The notes beneath the pieces are model-generated. The model did not search any database and was not told where the DNA came from. It was given only the letters and a program-made list of their open reading frames with translations. Positions 11,701 through 22,239 of a stretch of 64,000 nucleotides of DNA are shown one piece after another (position 1 is the stretch's first letter; every line of letters begins with the position of its first letter). The DNA is taken from positions 31,393,866-31,457,865 of the forward strand of contig NC_064846.1 of NCBI RefSeq assembly GCF_024166365.1, written 5' to 3'. Made by a program: the position numbers and the translations under genes. The stretch is from Elephas maximus indicus. Lineage: Eukaryota; Chordata; Mammalia; Proboscidea; Elephantidae.

Positions 11701-13430
11701 TTAATTGCTAGCATTTGAATGATATTGATGTGTGATCTTCTGCTCTATTAACCAACTCAAAAATGTGTTTGTGTTTGTGTGTGTGGGGATGGGGATAGAA
11801 TTTTTTTTCTTAAATAATATTTATTAAAAGGTATGTGTACCTTTTGGCATAGATTTTCCCAGCGTTATTTATAGAAGCATACAAGTACATCACCTATTTG
11901 CTTACTCCGTTCTTCAAATGAATATGTTTCTGTGACTGTGCTCATTATATGTTTAGAGCTTTAAGCAATGTAGGGAAGCTTTGACGGAATTGCTAAGCAA
12001 GTCAAATAGAGAAACTCCTTTCGGGAAGATGGTATTAATTTCGCTAATGAGATCTAGTAACCTCTAAGGAAGAAGGCTGTGCAGTTGGTTGGCCAATTGA
12101 TACCTATTGCTTAGACTTGAGAAACGCTTATACCTTGAAATATCAATAAAATCACTCTGACTTCTCACTCTCTGTCCGCCCCCATTTCCAAGGAATGAGG
12201 TAGTATACAGGTTTATGAGAAAGGAAATAAGCTCTGGGGGACTTATTAGAACATTGGAAGTGATCATTCTTACTCTTCTTCTGAACCTGACCAATTCTTA
12301 TATCTTTCTTAAAGAATTACAAACATAATGTGAAATATTATTCTTTATATTGTTTTTGGCTTATACATTCTTTAAATTATTTTGAGTAGGAGCTAAAATG
12401 ACGCACTGATTTCCTGGTTTGGAATTATTATGAATTTACTCTGTCCATGTATTCATACATTGTTAGTGCATTTGTGATTTATCTTTCATGTTTAGTCAAC
12501 ACTTAGGTGTGACACCATTTATTTTTGGTTTGGAATCCATGAAGTGATAACACAAGGGTGCTACCTTTTCTCCTTTGTTTTGTTCTTTTCTCCTATTTGA
12601 GACACTGCCATGATGAAACATTGGACAACTTGTGAAAGTGAGGTAATTTTCATGTAAACAATTAGAATTCAGTGCAAGGGAAATATTTTAAGGGTAATTT
12701 AACACAGAAGGGAAAGTTTTTAACAATATATTTTTGTAAAACATGCTTAAGAAAATTTTTTGTAAAACAGCAATAGACATAGTGAAAGAACACTTGTCCC
12801 AGACATTTAGCAAAATAGTTGGTACTGCATTGTTGTTGAAAAAGGGGAAACAAAACAACCCCCCACCAACGTTTACATAGAGCTCTAGGGAAATCGATCT
12901 TGAAGTCTCAAGTGTTTTCAACAAAGACCCTTCAGGTATCATGGTCCGGCCTCTTATTTTACTAGAGACTTCAGCATTACTCTGTTTTGGTTATACATCA
13001 CAGAATAACCTTCATGAAGGGAAATCTTTATCTGCCCATTCTTCATTCATTCATTCAGCCACTTTCGAATACCTCTGTATACCCACTGATACAAAGACAT
13101 CTCACCATTGATGAGGGAGACAGACATATAAGCACATTCTGACATTGCAACACATGCTCTAGTAGAAGAATAATTAGAGTGCTCTGGAAGCCCAAAGGTA
13201 GATATTGCTTCATAAAAGGTATAACATTTGAACTGGTTCTTAAAGTATGACTAAGAATTTTTTAGGCAGAGAATATGTAGAACCATATTCCACATAGTGA
13301 AATGATTTTGAAAGGGTGTAAGATTAAATTAGCAATGGAGAATACCAACCCAGAAAAATAGAATGCCATTTTAGTTCCTATCCAGGTGTGGGGAACAGAG
13401 ATCAGGGATCATGTCTTATTTTAATTCCTT
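5760..13430. other. Long AT-rich, transposon-poor non-coding DNA
   Basis: About 7.7 kb without any SINE or L1 copy that I can recognise, although the DNA is AT-rich and such insertions are frequent to the right. Only weak L2/MIR-like words are visible (near 6665-6730). A few frames of 60-80 codons exist, as chance allows, and none resembles a known protein. With the CpG block it makes a 13.4-kb segment that excludes recent insertions. Confidence 0.65.
13040..13300 (-). repeat. L2 fragment (antisense)
   Basis: It begins with CATTCATTCATTCA followed by text resembling the reverse complement of the L2 3' end ('attgagcacctactatgtgccaggcac...'), then a degraded body ('cattgatgagggagacagacatataagca'). 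Highly diverged; boundaries approximate. Confidence 0.5.
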
Positions 13431-13434
13431 CTAT

Positions 13435-13464
13435 GGAGCCCTGGTGGCCCAGTGGTTAAGAGCT
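13435..13464 (+). repeat. AfroSINE head fragment (3'-truncated)
   Basis: Thirty bases match the SINE start (GGAGCCCTGGTGGC, CAGTGGTTAAGAGCT), and the match then stops. Only the 5' end with the A-box-like part survives. Target-primed insertion normally loses the 5' end, so a head-only copy implies a later deletion or an abnormal integration. It is the first SINE sequence met from the left end. Confidence 0.75.
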
Positions 13465-13559
13465 ATTAGACCACTGCCTTGAAGTTTATGGAAATCACAA
13501 TTTATTTTTTCCCTATCAAAATGACAAAATTTCTGCCCATTCACTCAATCGAATATGTA

Positions 13560-14390
13560 GAGTAAGTGTTATGAAGTGGCAAAAGATGAGATGGGAGAGA
13601 TTGGTTGGAGCCAGACTCTGAATGGTTTTGTACACCATAGTAAGACATTTAGACTTTACCTTGAACTCATTTGCGAACCATCAGATGACTTTAAAGTGGG
13701 GAGGGACACCAACATTGGGTTTTAGAAAGATGACACCAATATGGAGGATGGATTGAAGTGGATTAAGAGTAGTAGCAGAAAGACAAATTAAGAGGCTCTG
13801 TTGTAACTGTGAGCAATTATGAGGGTATGATATTGAACTAAGGTAGCAACAACAAGGATGGAGAGAATACAAATTTGATGCTCACTCATGACGTAATATC
13901 AATGGGACCTGGAAATTGTTTACATTTAGGGACTGAGAAAGAGGAAGATGTGACTCAGAGGCCCTTGGCTTGGGAAACTAGGTAATGCATTAAGCAATGT
14001 AAGGAACACAGAAGAAAAAGTCTGTTTTGGTGGGGATAATGATGTCAGGTTTGAATTTATTTAATTCAAGGAACTATCCAGACATCCAGATGGAGGTTGT
14101 TGTTGACAGATGGAAATTACAGATTTAGAGATCAGGTCTGGGGATACAGATCTGGGTGCCCTCAGTCAGTGTAGTAGTTGAAATCATAGCAATAGGAAGA
14201 TCAGTTCACCTAAGGAGTATATATAGAGGAATAAGAGAAACAAAGACGAAATCTTGAGAAACACTGAACTTGATAGGTTGACGAAATAAGAGGAACCATT
14301 AAGAGAGAGAAAATAAAGTCAAAGAGGTAGGAAGCAAACCAGGAAATAATGAAATAGAAACTAAGGGAGAAAAGGCTTTTATAAATGCTA
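13560..14390. repeat. Ancestral purine-rich interspersed repeat, copy 1
   Basis: Long degraded stretch with phrases that recur in three other places: 'tttagaaagatgacaccaat' then 'gtggattaag', 'cttggcttgggaaactaggt', 'agacatccagatggaggttg', 'tacagatctgggtgccctca', 'gagaaacactgaactt'. These belong to an old eutherian repeat I recognise by text but cannot assign confidently to a named family. Compare 27.0-27.5, 47.4-48.2 and 55.85-56.7 kb. Confidence 0.6.
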
Positions 14391-14409
14391 TCCTGGGCAA
14401 GGCAGGACA

Positions 14410-14535
14410 AGAAAATTCACAAAAAACAGGAAATAGGAATGGTCAATAAATGTGGAAAAAGTTTTAATCTTCAGTAAATCAAATAAATGCAAATTAGAAA
14501 TAATAAATGCAAGGGTATTTTGTTTGCTTTTTTTT
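14410..14535 (+). repeat. L1M fragment (left part, ORF2 end region)
   Basis: Text such as 'ggaatggtcaataaatgtgg' and 'aaataaatgcaaattagaaa' matches the end of L1 ORF2 in old mammalian L1. It appears to continue at 15.59 kb after an L2 segment, so one L1 copy seems split. The junction is degraded. Confidence 0.55.
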
Positions 14536-14544
14536 TGGAAGATA

Positions 14545-15580
14545 ATAGTGCAGTTGCTCAAATCTCAAATCTTAGAGTTACACTTGATTCCTCTTTTTTC
14601 ATACCCGATATCAACTAATTTAAGAAATTTTGTTGACCTTACATTCGAACTATATCCTCTGTCTGAATAATTTTTCTCTTATTTATCATTAACACCCTAG
14701 ACCAAACCACCATTATCTCTCACCTAGACTACTGAAATAGCCTCCTAATTGATGTTCTTGTATCCACTTTTGTCCCCATATAATCTGTTTTCCACACAGC
14801 AACCAGGGTGATCCTTTTAAAACATAAATAAAAAATTGTTATTTTCCTTCTCTCGGCTTTCCAATTGTGAGCCTCTCATCACACGTAATGTAAAAAATCT
14901 TTACTGTGGCTCACAAGGCCCTACATGATCTGGTCCCTGACTATTCGTTGGACCGCATGTCTTACCATTTTTCCCCTGCACCAACCCTTGCTCACGACAG
15001 TCTAGTCACACCACCCTCCATTTTGTTTCTTAAACATTCCCAAGCCTATTTCTTTCAGGACTTTTGCACGTTGCTATTTCTGCTGCCTGAAATGATTTTT
15101 CTTCAAAATTTCTACAGGCTTACTTTCTCACCTCATTCATATCTTTGATCAAATAATCCCTCATCCAGGAGGTTTTCCTACTTCTCCTTTTCTATCCCCT
15201 TATCTTCTGTTTTTCTTCATATTACTCATCACTATCTGGAATTGGAAACCCTGGTGGCGTAATGGTTAAGAGTTCGGCTGCTAACCAAAAGGTCTGCAGT
15301 TGGAATCCACCAGGAGCTCCTTGGAAACCCTATTGGGCAGTTCTACTCTGTCTTATAGGGTCGCTATGAGTCGGAATCAACTCAAGGGCAGTGAGTTTTT
15401 GGTTTATCAGGAATTATATTGCATTTTTTTTTAGTTTATCATTTATCAACTCCATTAGAAGATTAGCTCCAAGAGGACTTGGACTTGTGTCTGTTTTGTT
15501 CACCATTGCATCCCTATCACCTAGCACAACGCCTGACACTTAGTAGGTGCTTAATAAATATTTGTTGAATAAATGATGAA
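14545..15580 (+). pseudogene. L2 LINE 3' end with decayed reverse-transcriptase C-terminus
   Basis: The + strand follows the L2 ORF2 end: 'accaccattatctctcacct', 'cagcaaccagggtgatcctt', 'cacaaggccctacatgatct', 'gcttactttctcacctcatt'. It then runs to the L2 tail 'acgcctgacacttagtaggt' and 'tttgttgaataaatgatgaa'. In translation only short blocks such as HKALHDLVPDYS remain readable, separated by stops and frameshifts. An AfroSINE interrupts it at 15244-15404. It is an old, dead copy. Confidence 0.85.
15244..15404 (+). repeat. AfroSINE, short type, full length
   Basis: It starts GGAAACCCTGGTGGCG with an A-box-like TAATGGTTAAGAG, carries a B-box-like block GCAGTTGGAATCC, and ends with GGGTCGCTATGAGTCGGAATC and GTTTTTGG. 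It is flanked by an 11-bp target duplication (tatctggaatt at 15233-15243; tatcaggaatt at 15405-15415, one mismatch). It sits inside the L2 tail. Confidence 0.95.
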
Positions 15581-15589
15581 TAATAAGGG

Positions 15590-16110
15590 CAAGATGGAAT
15601 GTTAGTTGGTACAGATTTGGCACTTTGCAGCAAAAACCTTAAAAGTGCTCACACCATTTGACCCATTCATTCTACTTCTGGGAATTTGTCCTAATGAAAT
15701 AATGTAAAGTGCAGAAAAAAGCTTATTTGCAAAGATTTTCACCAAGTATTATTTGTAATTATGTAAAAAAAAAAAAAAACATGAAGAAACCTGCGTATTC
15801 AACAAGGGAATTGCTAAGTGATTTGTGATACATCTAGACAATGTAATATTTTATGATAAAAGGAAAACTTTTATGTTATAGTATAAGTGACAAAGCATGA
15901 TACAATATTATGTATACCCAATACATAGGAAAAAAAAAAAAGACTGGAAAAAGATGCACAAAAGTGCTAAAAAAAAAATCTTATCTCTGGGTGAGGTGAA
16001 TGTTACGTGATTTTTTTTCCTTTATACTTTCTGTGTTTTCCAGATTTTCTATAATAATTAGTATAACTTTAATTGTCGGACAGAAATACATTTGTTAAAC
16101 AAAGAAAGAG
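15590..16110 (+). repeat. L1M fragment, 3' end
   Basis: Matches the 3' end of old L1 in sense: 'aaaaccttaaaagtgctcac', 'ccattcattctacttctggg', 'aaaagactggaaaaagatgc', 'cttatctctgggtgaggtga', 'tttccagattttctataata'. It seems to be the continuation of the L1 at 14.41-14.53 kb. Two internal A-runs (about 15765 and 15932) are part of its decay. Confidence 0.75.
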
Positions 16111-16274
16111 GAAACAAGAAGCACACAAATAAATATTGCCACCTTGGAAGTGAGGTTTAGGTAATAACAAGAATAACTCCATTCTCCTTGAGAGATGATG
16201 TTGGAGGGAGAGGTATATACCAAACGCAAGTGGCATCTACTGCTCTCTGGTTGCTTTGTTTTGAAGGAGTCTAC

Positions 16275-16372
16275 AGCACAGCCTTGGAAACACTGGGGAG
16301 CACAGTTCTACTCAGCAACACATGGGGTCGTCGTGAGTCTGAGTCCACAGCAACTCATTTGGTTTTGGTTTC
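16275..16372 (+). repeat. AfroSINE, long 'cacatggggtcgcc' type, 5'-truncated
   Basis: Keeps the middle and tail of the long SINE type: GCCTTGGAAACACTGGGG, CACAGTTCTACTC, ACACATGGGGTCGTCGTGAG, then a TTTGGTTTTGGTTT tail. The head is missing, as is usual after incomplete reverse transcription. Confidence 0.85.
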
Positions 16373-16399
16373 TGGTATAGACAGGGAAAGTAATGAGGA

Positions 16400-18610
16400 T
16401 CCACAGATCCCATTTAGTCTTTGCTCACTGGAGAATCAAGGAGGGCTGAGTTTATTCTGTCAGGATTTGAACAGGATGTTCAGGGCACTTTAAGGCAAGT
16501 TAAAGCTTCTTCGTACTGCTCTGGGATGCACTAGCAGTTTGCCTCATGCAAAACAGAAGTGATTACTCACTATATTTCTTCATGTCATGTAGTAAAAACA
16601 ATTAAGTGAAGTTAGACTATAGATTACTTGGCTATTCAGCAGCAGTCACCTCTAATGGAAAAGAAGAAAAATAGCATTGACAAGTTTTGGCAGGTCTCAT
16701 CATTAGAAATGCCCATATTGCCAGAAAAAAAAAGAAACCCGCTTCCGATAATGTACACTTAGAAGTTCTCTAGGCCCTGAGGAAGAAAGTGACAATACAG
16801 AGTGTGTAGCATTAATTGTCTGAGAGCACTGATCATTGTAATGGGGAAACTGTCTCTGTTATTAACACAATTATTCTCTACAAGGTCTTTGAATAAACGT
16901 CCCATTAGAAAAGTAACATTAGGAGTTTCAAATCATTTGTGGCAATACGTAAAGATATACTCATTACTAAAATGAAGTGTGACCTATATGCAGCCCAAGG
17001 TCCCTTGAAAATAAAAAGTGTTAATATAGGTATTATGGTTATAATAACTGGTAAATAATTGGGTGATTATTAAAAAACAAATAAAAATTTGTCTCACTTA
17101 TTAAACCAATAAAAATTATACTTTTTAAATATATCTGAGAAAGATATCTGTTCATACACACATATATGCCTTTTTATACATATACGCATATTCATATATA
17201 TGCATTTTTTTAACCTGAACATTTTGAACCTTTCAGATCCTCTTCTACTCACCTCCAATTTATGCATTTCATTTCCATAGTAAATCTCAGCTGTTAGTTT
17301 TGTTTTAAGAGGCTGAGAACTGTGGAATATTATTGTCCAGGTAGGACCAAACAAGAGACAGTGGCACTAATTAAAGTCTGGACTAGATGATCCCTTACTG
17401 AGCTGTCCAGATTTGAGTCTAGGACTCTGCTTGCAGGATCTACCCTATCTCCAAAACCAACAGCCAGTTCTGTGAGATGCATTTCTAACATTGGGGGCTT
17501 CTGCTGTTCTTGCCTTTGGTATGCATTGTTTAGTTGAGTCCCATGATGGTCCTGTTAAGCATTTTTAACATTTTTTTTTTCTTAAAGCATAGTTAGCCCA
17601 CACGCAGTATTAAGCCAGACAACAAGTTCTTTTTGGAAACGAATTATTGAGTGGACTAGAAAGGGAAAGGATGAGGGAAGTGGTACATGCTGGGAACTGG
17701 TAGATGATGGCAAGTAACCTAGGGTATCGTATATAGATCAACGTGTGAACTGTCCTCCTCTAATCATAAATGGGGTGATATACTCCTGCAGGCGCCAGCT
17801 TGAAGTTAATTGAGAAGTGAGCAGAGAAGAGCTATCTCATTTTAAAGACCCTTTGCTTCCCAGGCCCCTGTGTATCTCACCAAGGCAAAAAGCTGCAGAT
17901 AGGCCTATTTATTTTTTAAAGCATTTTTTTTTTTTTGCTAGCCTCATTACAGAATCAGCCTGAGAGATATGAAGCCAGTTTCCACAGACTTGCTCTGGTG
18001 TATGTGGCAAAAGAGCCAGAAATATTTTTTATGGTGTGGTTCTAAGTAATTTCTGAAATGTCTTCCCATGAAAGATTCCAACTTAGCACTATTACGGAAC
18101 TACAGGAACACTCGAGCAGAACTATGTCTTTTTTGAGCAATGTTAACTGATGAAAAATGCACATCAGGCAATTAGATTGCAACTAATCAAGAGCGCCACT
18201 TCAGACCATTATGAATGGTTTATATATAGTGCACTGGATGTGGAGATCATTAGTAATAATATGATACTCTATTATCATTTCAAGGTCACTTTGGTGATCT
18301 TTCTCAAAGGTGACAACGATGTTCTTGACCTTCATTTTAAAAATTTGCGTTTAGGGATTGTCATATATCTTGATTTACTGTGTAGAAAATTTAAATCTTC
18401 TGCCCTTACTACTGAGATTTTGCCTCAGATATAAAAAAAAATAATAGGTTTTGGAATTACTTGATTGATAAATTGGAGCCATAAGGTTAATGAAGTGCCA
18501 GTCATAAAATATTGGAATGTTTAAAGTTTTCCTTTATCTTTTGCTTTTAATTCACCACATTGGAACTTTGAAAGGCTTTCAAATATATAAACTTTTTTAT
18601 ATATGAGTAA
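16400..18610. other. Non-coding DNA without recognisable elements
   Basis: Mostly unique AT-rich DNA. It has a short AT/CA-rich simple stretch at about 17150-17210 and T-runs near 17570 and 17930. No coding frame or recent insertion is recognised. Confidence 0.6.
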
Positions 18611-18621
18611 CATATGTTCAA

Positions 18622-18820
18622 AGTCCCTGGGGGGTGCGAATGGTCAATGCGCTCAGCCCCTAAAGAAAGGGTGGTGGTTGGAGTCCGCCCAGAGGTGCCT
18701 CACAAGAAATGCCTGGTGATCTACTTCTGAAAAGTCAGTCACTGAAAACCATATGGAACACACACATGAGGTTGCCGTGAGTCAGAATCGATTCCACGGC
18801 AACTGTTTTTTTTTTTTTTT
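18622..18820 (+). repeat. AfroSINE, long type
   Basis: Begins AGTCCCTGGGGGGTGCGAA and carries the block typical of the long type (GCCTGGTGATCTACTTCTGA, GTCAGTCACTGAAAACC, ACACACATGAGGTTGCCGTGAG). It ends GGCAACTG with a T14 run. First member of a dense SINE cluster. Confidence 0.92.
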
Positions 18821-18895
18821 AATAATTTAGTTTATTTTTGTTGTTGAGAATATACACAGCAGACCATACACCAATTCAACAACAACCTTTTTTTT
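18821..18895 (-). repeat. LINE 3'-end fragment (antisense), L1-like
   Basis: After the T-run the sequence reads 'ttagtttatttttgttgttg' and 'agaatatacacagcagacca', closely resembling 57.21-57.28 kb. That text appears to be the antisense 3' end of an afrotherian LINE, probably L1. Only the extreme end is present. Confidence 0.5.
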
Positions 18896-19028
18896 TTTAA
18901 ATATATGTTCATTATAGAAAAAATAAAAAATGCAGATATCCAGGAAGAGGATAGCTTTAAAAAGAGAAAGAATAATCACTTCCCCATATGGTCAGTGTTT
19001 TAAACATTTGGATGTGTATTTTACATGT

Positions 19029-19229
19029 TGTGGTTGTTAGGTGCCATGGAGTCGATTTTGACTCATAGTGACCCCACACGACAGAGTAGAACTGCTCCCT
19101 TGAGTTTTCATAGCTATAATCTTTATAGGAGCCGATCACTAGGTCTTTCTCAGAGTGGCTGGGTGGGTTTGAACTGCCAGCCTTTCAGTTAGCAGCCGAG
19201 TGCTTAACTGTTTGCATCACCAGGGCTTC
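19029..19229 (-). repeat. AfroSINE, type with extra ~40-bp block, full length
   Basis: On the minus strand it runs from GAAGCCCTGGTGATGC to the CCTAACAAC-type tail. The middle includes the 'gtggcagtctgcttccgtaaagattacagcc'-like insertion seen in the copies at 20.2, 39.4 and 49.8 kb. The head, B-box region and tail are all visible, with scattered mutations. Confidence 0.93.
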
Positions 19230-19281
19230 TTATATTTAACACATACACACAACACACACATATATCTTTTTTCAAAACTGG

Positions 19282-19349
19282 AATTAATTTATAATGTAAT
19301 TATATATACTATATTATATAGTATATATAATGTAATTAATTTATAATGT
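19282..19349. repeat. AT palindrome bounded by a 16-bp direct repeat
   Basis: A perfect 15-bp inverted repeat (19299-19313 and 19317-19331) with a 3-base loop lies between two identical 16-bp copies of aattaatttataatgt (19282-19297 and 19334-19349). It can form a cruciform. It matches no named element that I know. Confidence 0.85.
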
Positions 19350-19443
19350 GCTTTTTGATCATTTATCAATATATTATGAACGCCTTTATGTCAATTAAAA
19401 TACAATACATAATATATTTTATATACATATACAGATATATGTA

Positions 19444-19599
19444 ACCAAAAACCATTGTCCTCGAATGAATTCTGACTCATAGCAACCCTATAGGATAAAG
19501 TAGAACTTCCCCATAGGGTTTCCAAGGAGAGGCTGGTAGATTTGAACTGCTGACCTTTGGTTGGCAGCAGAGCTTTTAACCACTGCTCCACCAGTGCCA
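19444..19599 (-). repeat. AfroSINE, short type
   Basis: Minus-strand copy. On the + strand it reads ACCAAAAACCATTG, GACTCATAGCAACCCTATAG, GGTTTCCAAGGAG, TTGAACTGCTGACC and GCTCCACCAGTGCC, which is the full reverse complement of the short SINE type. Confidence 0.94.
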
Positions 19600-19612
19600 T
19601 ATATATTGTATG

Positions 19613-19689
19613 TGGAACCCTGGTCGTGTAGTGGTTAAGAGCTCGGCTGCTGACCAAAAGGCTGCTAACCACTGTGCCACCAGTGCCTC
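19613..19689. repeat. Chimeric head-to-head AfroSINE foldback
   Basis: A + strand SINE head (19613-19661: GGAACCCTGGTCGTGTAG to GACCAAAAGG) runs directly into a minus-strand SINE head (19662-19689: CTGCTAACCACTGTGCCACC). The two halves are complementary (GTAGTGGTTA with TAACCACTGTGCC), so the DNA or RNA can fold on itself. Two insertions with a deletion between them, or template switching during insertion, could make this. Confidence 0.85.
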
Positions 19690-19692
19690 ATA

Positions 19693-19746
19693 GATAAATA
19701 TATATGTGTATATATATATATATATATACACACACACATATACATA
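19693..19746. repeat. (TA)n/(CA)n microsatellite
   Basis: Mixed TA and CA dinucleotide run between two SINE copies, with an imperfect ATATATG border on both sides. Probably length-variable. Confidence 0.85.
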
Positions 19747-19751
19747 TAGAT

Positions 19752-19913
19752 GGAAACTGTGGCGGCCTAGTGGTTAAGAGCTGCGGCTGCTAACCAAAAC
19801 GTCTGCAGTCCGAACCCGCCAGGCGCTCCTTGGAAACTCTATCGGGCAGTTCTACTCTGTCCTATAGGGCCACTATGAGTCGGAACCGACTTGATGGCAC
19901 CTAGCAACAATAA
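19752..19913 (+). repeat. AfroSINE, short type, with 'cctagcaacaa' tail
   Basis: Full-length copy from GGAAACTGTGGCGGCC to GGCACCTAGCAACAATAAC. The tail is the RTE-like ending, not the GGTTTGGTTTTT ending found in most copies, so both tail variants of this SINE occur in the window. Confidence 0.94.
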
Positions 19914-20228
19914 CATACATACGTAGAGAAAGAGGTGAAAAAAATATGTATAAAGAAAAACATTATAATCTTCCCTCCATCCACTCCTCCAGAGTATAAT
20001 TGAGAAGCAGAAAATTAAAGCAAGAGGTAGAAATTATAGGAAGTGACAATTAACCTCCTAACAGTTCCCATATCATATTTAATGGGTGCTTAGTAATCCA
20101 TCATATGGTTGTTCCTTCATTTACTTAATGAAGCTCTGATTATTAGGCATTTAAGCAGTTTTCAGTATTTACTGTTATAAAAAAGTCATGAAAAGTCCTT
20201 AGGTATACCCCTAGGCATACATCTGTAA

Positions 20229-20427
20229 GGAGCCCTGGTGACACAGTGGTTAAATTGCCCAGCTGCTAACCAAAAGGTCAGAGGTTCGAACCCACCAGCT
20301 GCTCCATGGGAGGAAGATGTGGCAGTCTGCTTCCGTAAAGATTACAGCCTTGGAAACCCTATAGGGCAGTTCTACTTGGTCCTATATGGTCGCTATGAGT
20401 CGGAATCAACCACTGGCAGTGGATGCT
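20229..20427 (+). repeat. AfroSINE, type with extra ~40-bp block
   Basis: Starts GGAGCCCTGGTGACACAG, has a B-box GAGGTTCGAACCC and the extra block (AGATGTGGCAGTCTGC to AAAGATTACAGCC), and ends TATGAGTCGGAATCAACC. A 63-codon open frame (20238-20429) is simply the translated SINE and is not a gene. Confidence 0.95.
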
Positions 20428-20649
20428 GATGGTGGTGGATACATCTAAAATAATTTCTTTATAAATATATAAATGTGCAATAATTGGACCAAAGCGTGTG
20501 CCTATTTTTAAGAGTTTTGGTACCAGCTTTTTAGCGGGGATCATCATCTAATAGCACCCCTCCTGCTCTAGTGCTTGGTAGTACCAAGCAGGGCACATGG
20601 AAGACATGTTTTCTCGTCAGTTTGATAATGATTTGTTAAATAGAGGAAG

Positions 20650-20880
20650 TCGTGTGAGACATTGGAAAGAGGAATGAACAAAAAGTGAGGGGACGTGGAT
20701 TCTAGTCCTGGCTCTGCCACTAATCAGGTATGTGACTTTGTGAAACCATTTGACCTCTCTGGACCTCAGTTTCCTAATCTTACGATGGGATTGTTTTGAG
20801 AATCAAATAAAATGTGTATAGGAAAGGTTTCTGTAAACTGTAAAGGACTATTTACATAATGTAAGAAATAAAAATTATTA
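20650..20880 (+). repeat. MIR element
   Basis: Recognised by 'tggattctagtcctggctct', 'gccactaatcaggtatgtga' and 'gacctctctggacctcagtt', followed by a degraded tail. This is the core and body of a mammalian-wide interspersed repeat (ancient tRNA-derived SINE). Confidence 0.85.
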
Positions 20881-20889
20881 TACATTGTT

Positions 20890-22050
20890 TACAGTGGTGA
20901 AAACTTCTTGAAATTGTGGGCATTTCCTGTCAAAATGAGTAGTGCATTGAGGGGAATTACTAAATTGGGAGGGCGTTTGTAGAGTGGGTACAGGTTCTAT
21001 AGTCCCCTGAGTATACTCTTCTATAATTAAGAAATTCTCTATTAGCAGCATAGTTAATCTAATTGTTTAAAGTTTCAAGTAGACCCTTTTTTTTTTTAAG
21101 ACCTCTTTACCCCTTGTGAATTGCAAAATGAACTGTCTTATTTTCACAACTCCCACCCCTACCCCATATGTATCTCTTTCCCCCATGTAAGGACTGCTTT
21201 GGACTGCTTGTATATATGGTTGAAGGATAATTTGGCCTAATTTGTTTACAGGAATTTACAAGGGTGAACTTTATTCAGCTGTCTCCTTTTTGATTCCCAT
21301 AACTTCTGGATCTATCAAGGTATGTGCATTCTACGCTGAAATTTACTTTGGGAATTGAACACATAACTGCATAATGTGAAAAGAATGGAATGTTCCAGTG
21401 ATATAATTGGTCATATTTCTTGAGTGCCATCAAAATAAAATGCATTGTTTTAAATTTCTTAAAACCTATTTGGCCATTGTATAGACAAACTCATGTGTGT
21501 ACCCGGAAATTGTTGGAGAATCTTTGCAAAACGAAATATATGGGCTGGCCTTAGTGTTTGTTTGAGTAATTCCGTGACCTTTTCCCTATACAACTACTAA
21601 AACCAGTGAGATTCCTTGGCCAATGGGAACATCTGCAGAGTGAGTGAGAACAGCAATGACCAATAGGATGTTTGCACAACCAGCTAGTAGAGCAAACCTG
21701 CAAAAGTCAGAACCTGTATAAGGTGGAAACCTGTCAGAGAAGGAAAACTCAAGTATTTTCCAGTAACAGTGAGAGATAGAAAAGTGGTAAGACTGCACCC
21801 TGTCCATGCAGAAAACTTGCAAGACCCGGAAAAACAAGGCAGTGCCATCGAGTTCCAGCTCTCACAGCTTTCACTGTATTTCTCACTGACTGCAAATAGA
21901 CGTAGCATTTTTCTGTGTCCATGGAACAAATATTTCCCTTTGAAAGATTTTATTGACAAATATTTTTCTCCTTAAGTGAATGTTTTGATCTTTAGGAAAG
22001 GTACTTAATTCATTTATTTATTAAATAGGTAAATTCATTTGTTTATCTAT
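20890..22050. other. Non-coding DNA, no feature recognised
   Basis: No SINE, LINE or LTR text is recognised. Overlapping frames of 70-90 codons at 21586-21975 occur on both strands, which is the pattern of chance openness, and none resembles a known protein. Confidence 0.55.
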
Positions 22051-22063
22051 CCTTTCATCTACC

Positions 22064-22224
22064 TGGAAACCCCGGTGGCATAGTGGTTAAGAGGTGTGGC
22101 TGCTAGCCAAAAGGTCAGCAATTTGAATCCACCAGGCGCTCCTTGGATTTCCGTGAGGCAGTTCTACCCTGTCCTATAGGGCCGGTATGAGTCTGAATTG
22201 ACTTGAAAGCAATGGGTTTGGTTT
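22064..22224 (+). repeat. AfroSINE, short type, with target duplication
   Basis: Complete from GGAAACCCCGGTGGCATAG to GGGTTTGGTT. Flanks repeat tttcatctacc (22053-22063) and tttcatctatcc (from about 22225), a target-site duplication with small changes. Confidence 0.94.
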
Positions 22225-22239
22225 TTTCATCTATCCAGC

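Noticed and set aside
18622..20427. CRISPR array or phase-regular repeat array
   Set aside because: The repeated units are dispersed SINEs of unequal spacing and both orientations, with poly-T/A tails and target duplications, in a mammalian context.
20238..20429. 63-codon protein
   Set aside because: It is the direct translation of an AfroSINE; similar frames occur in the other copies (for example 24858-25055).
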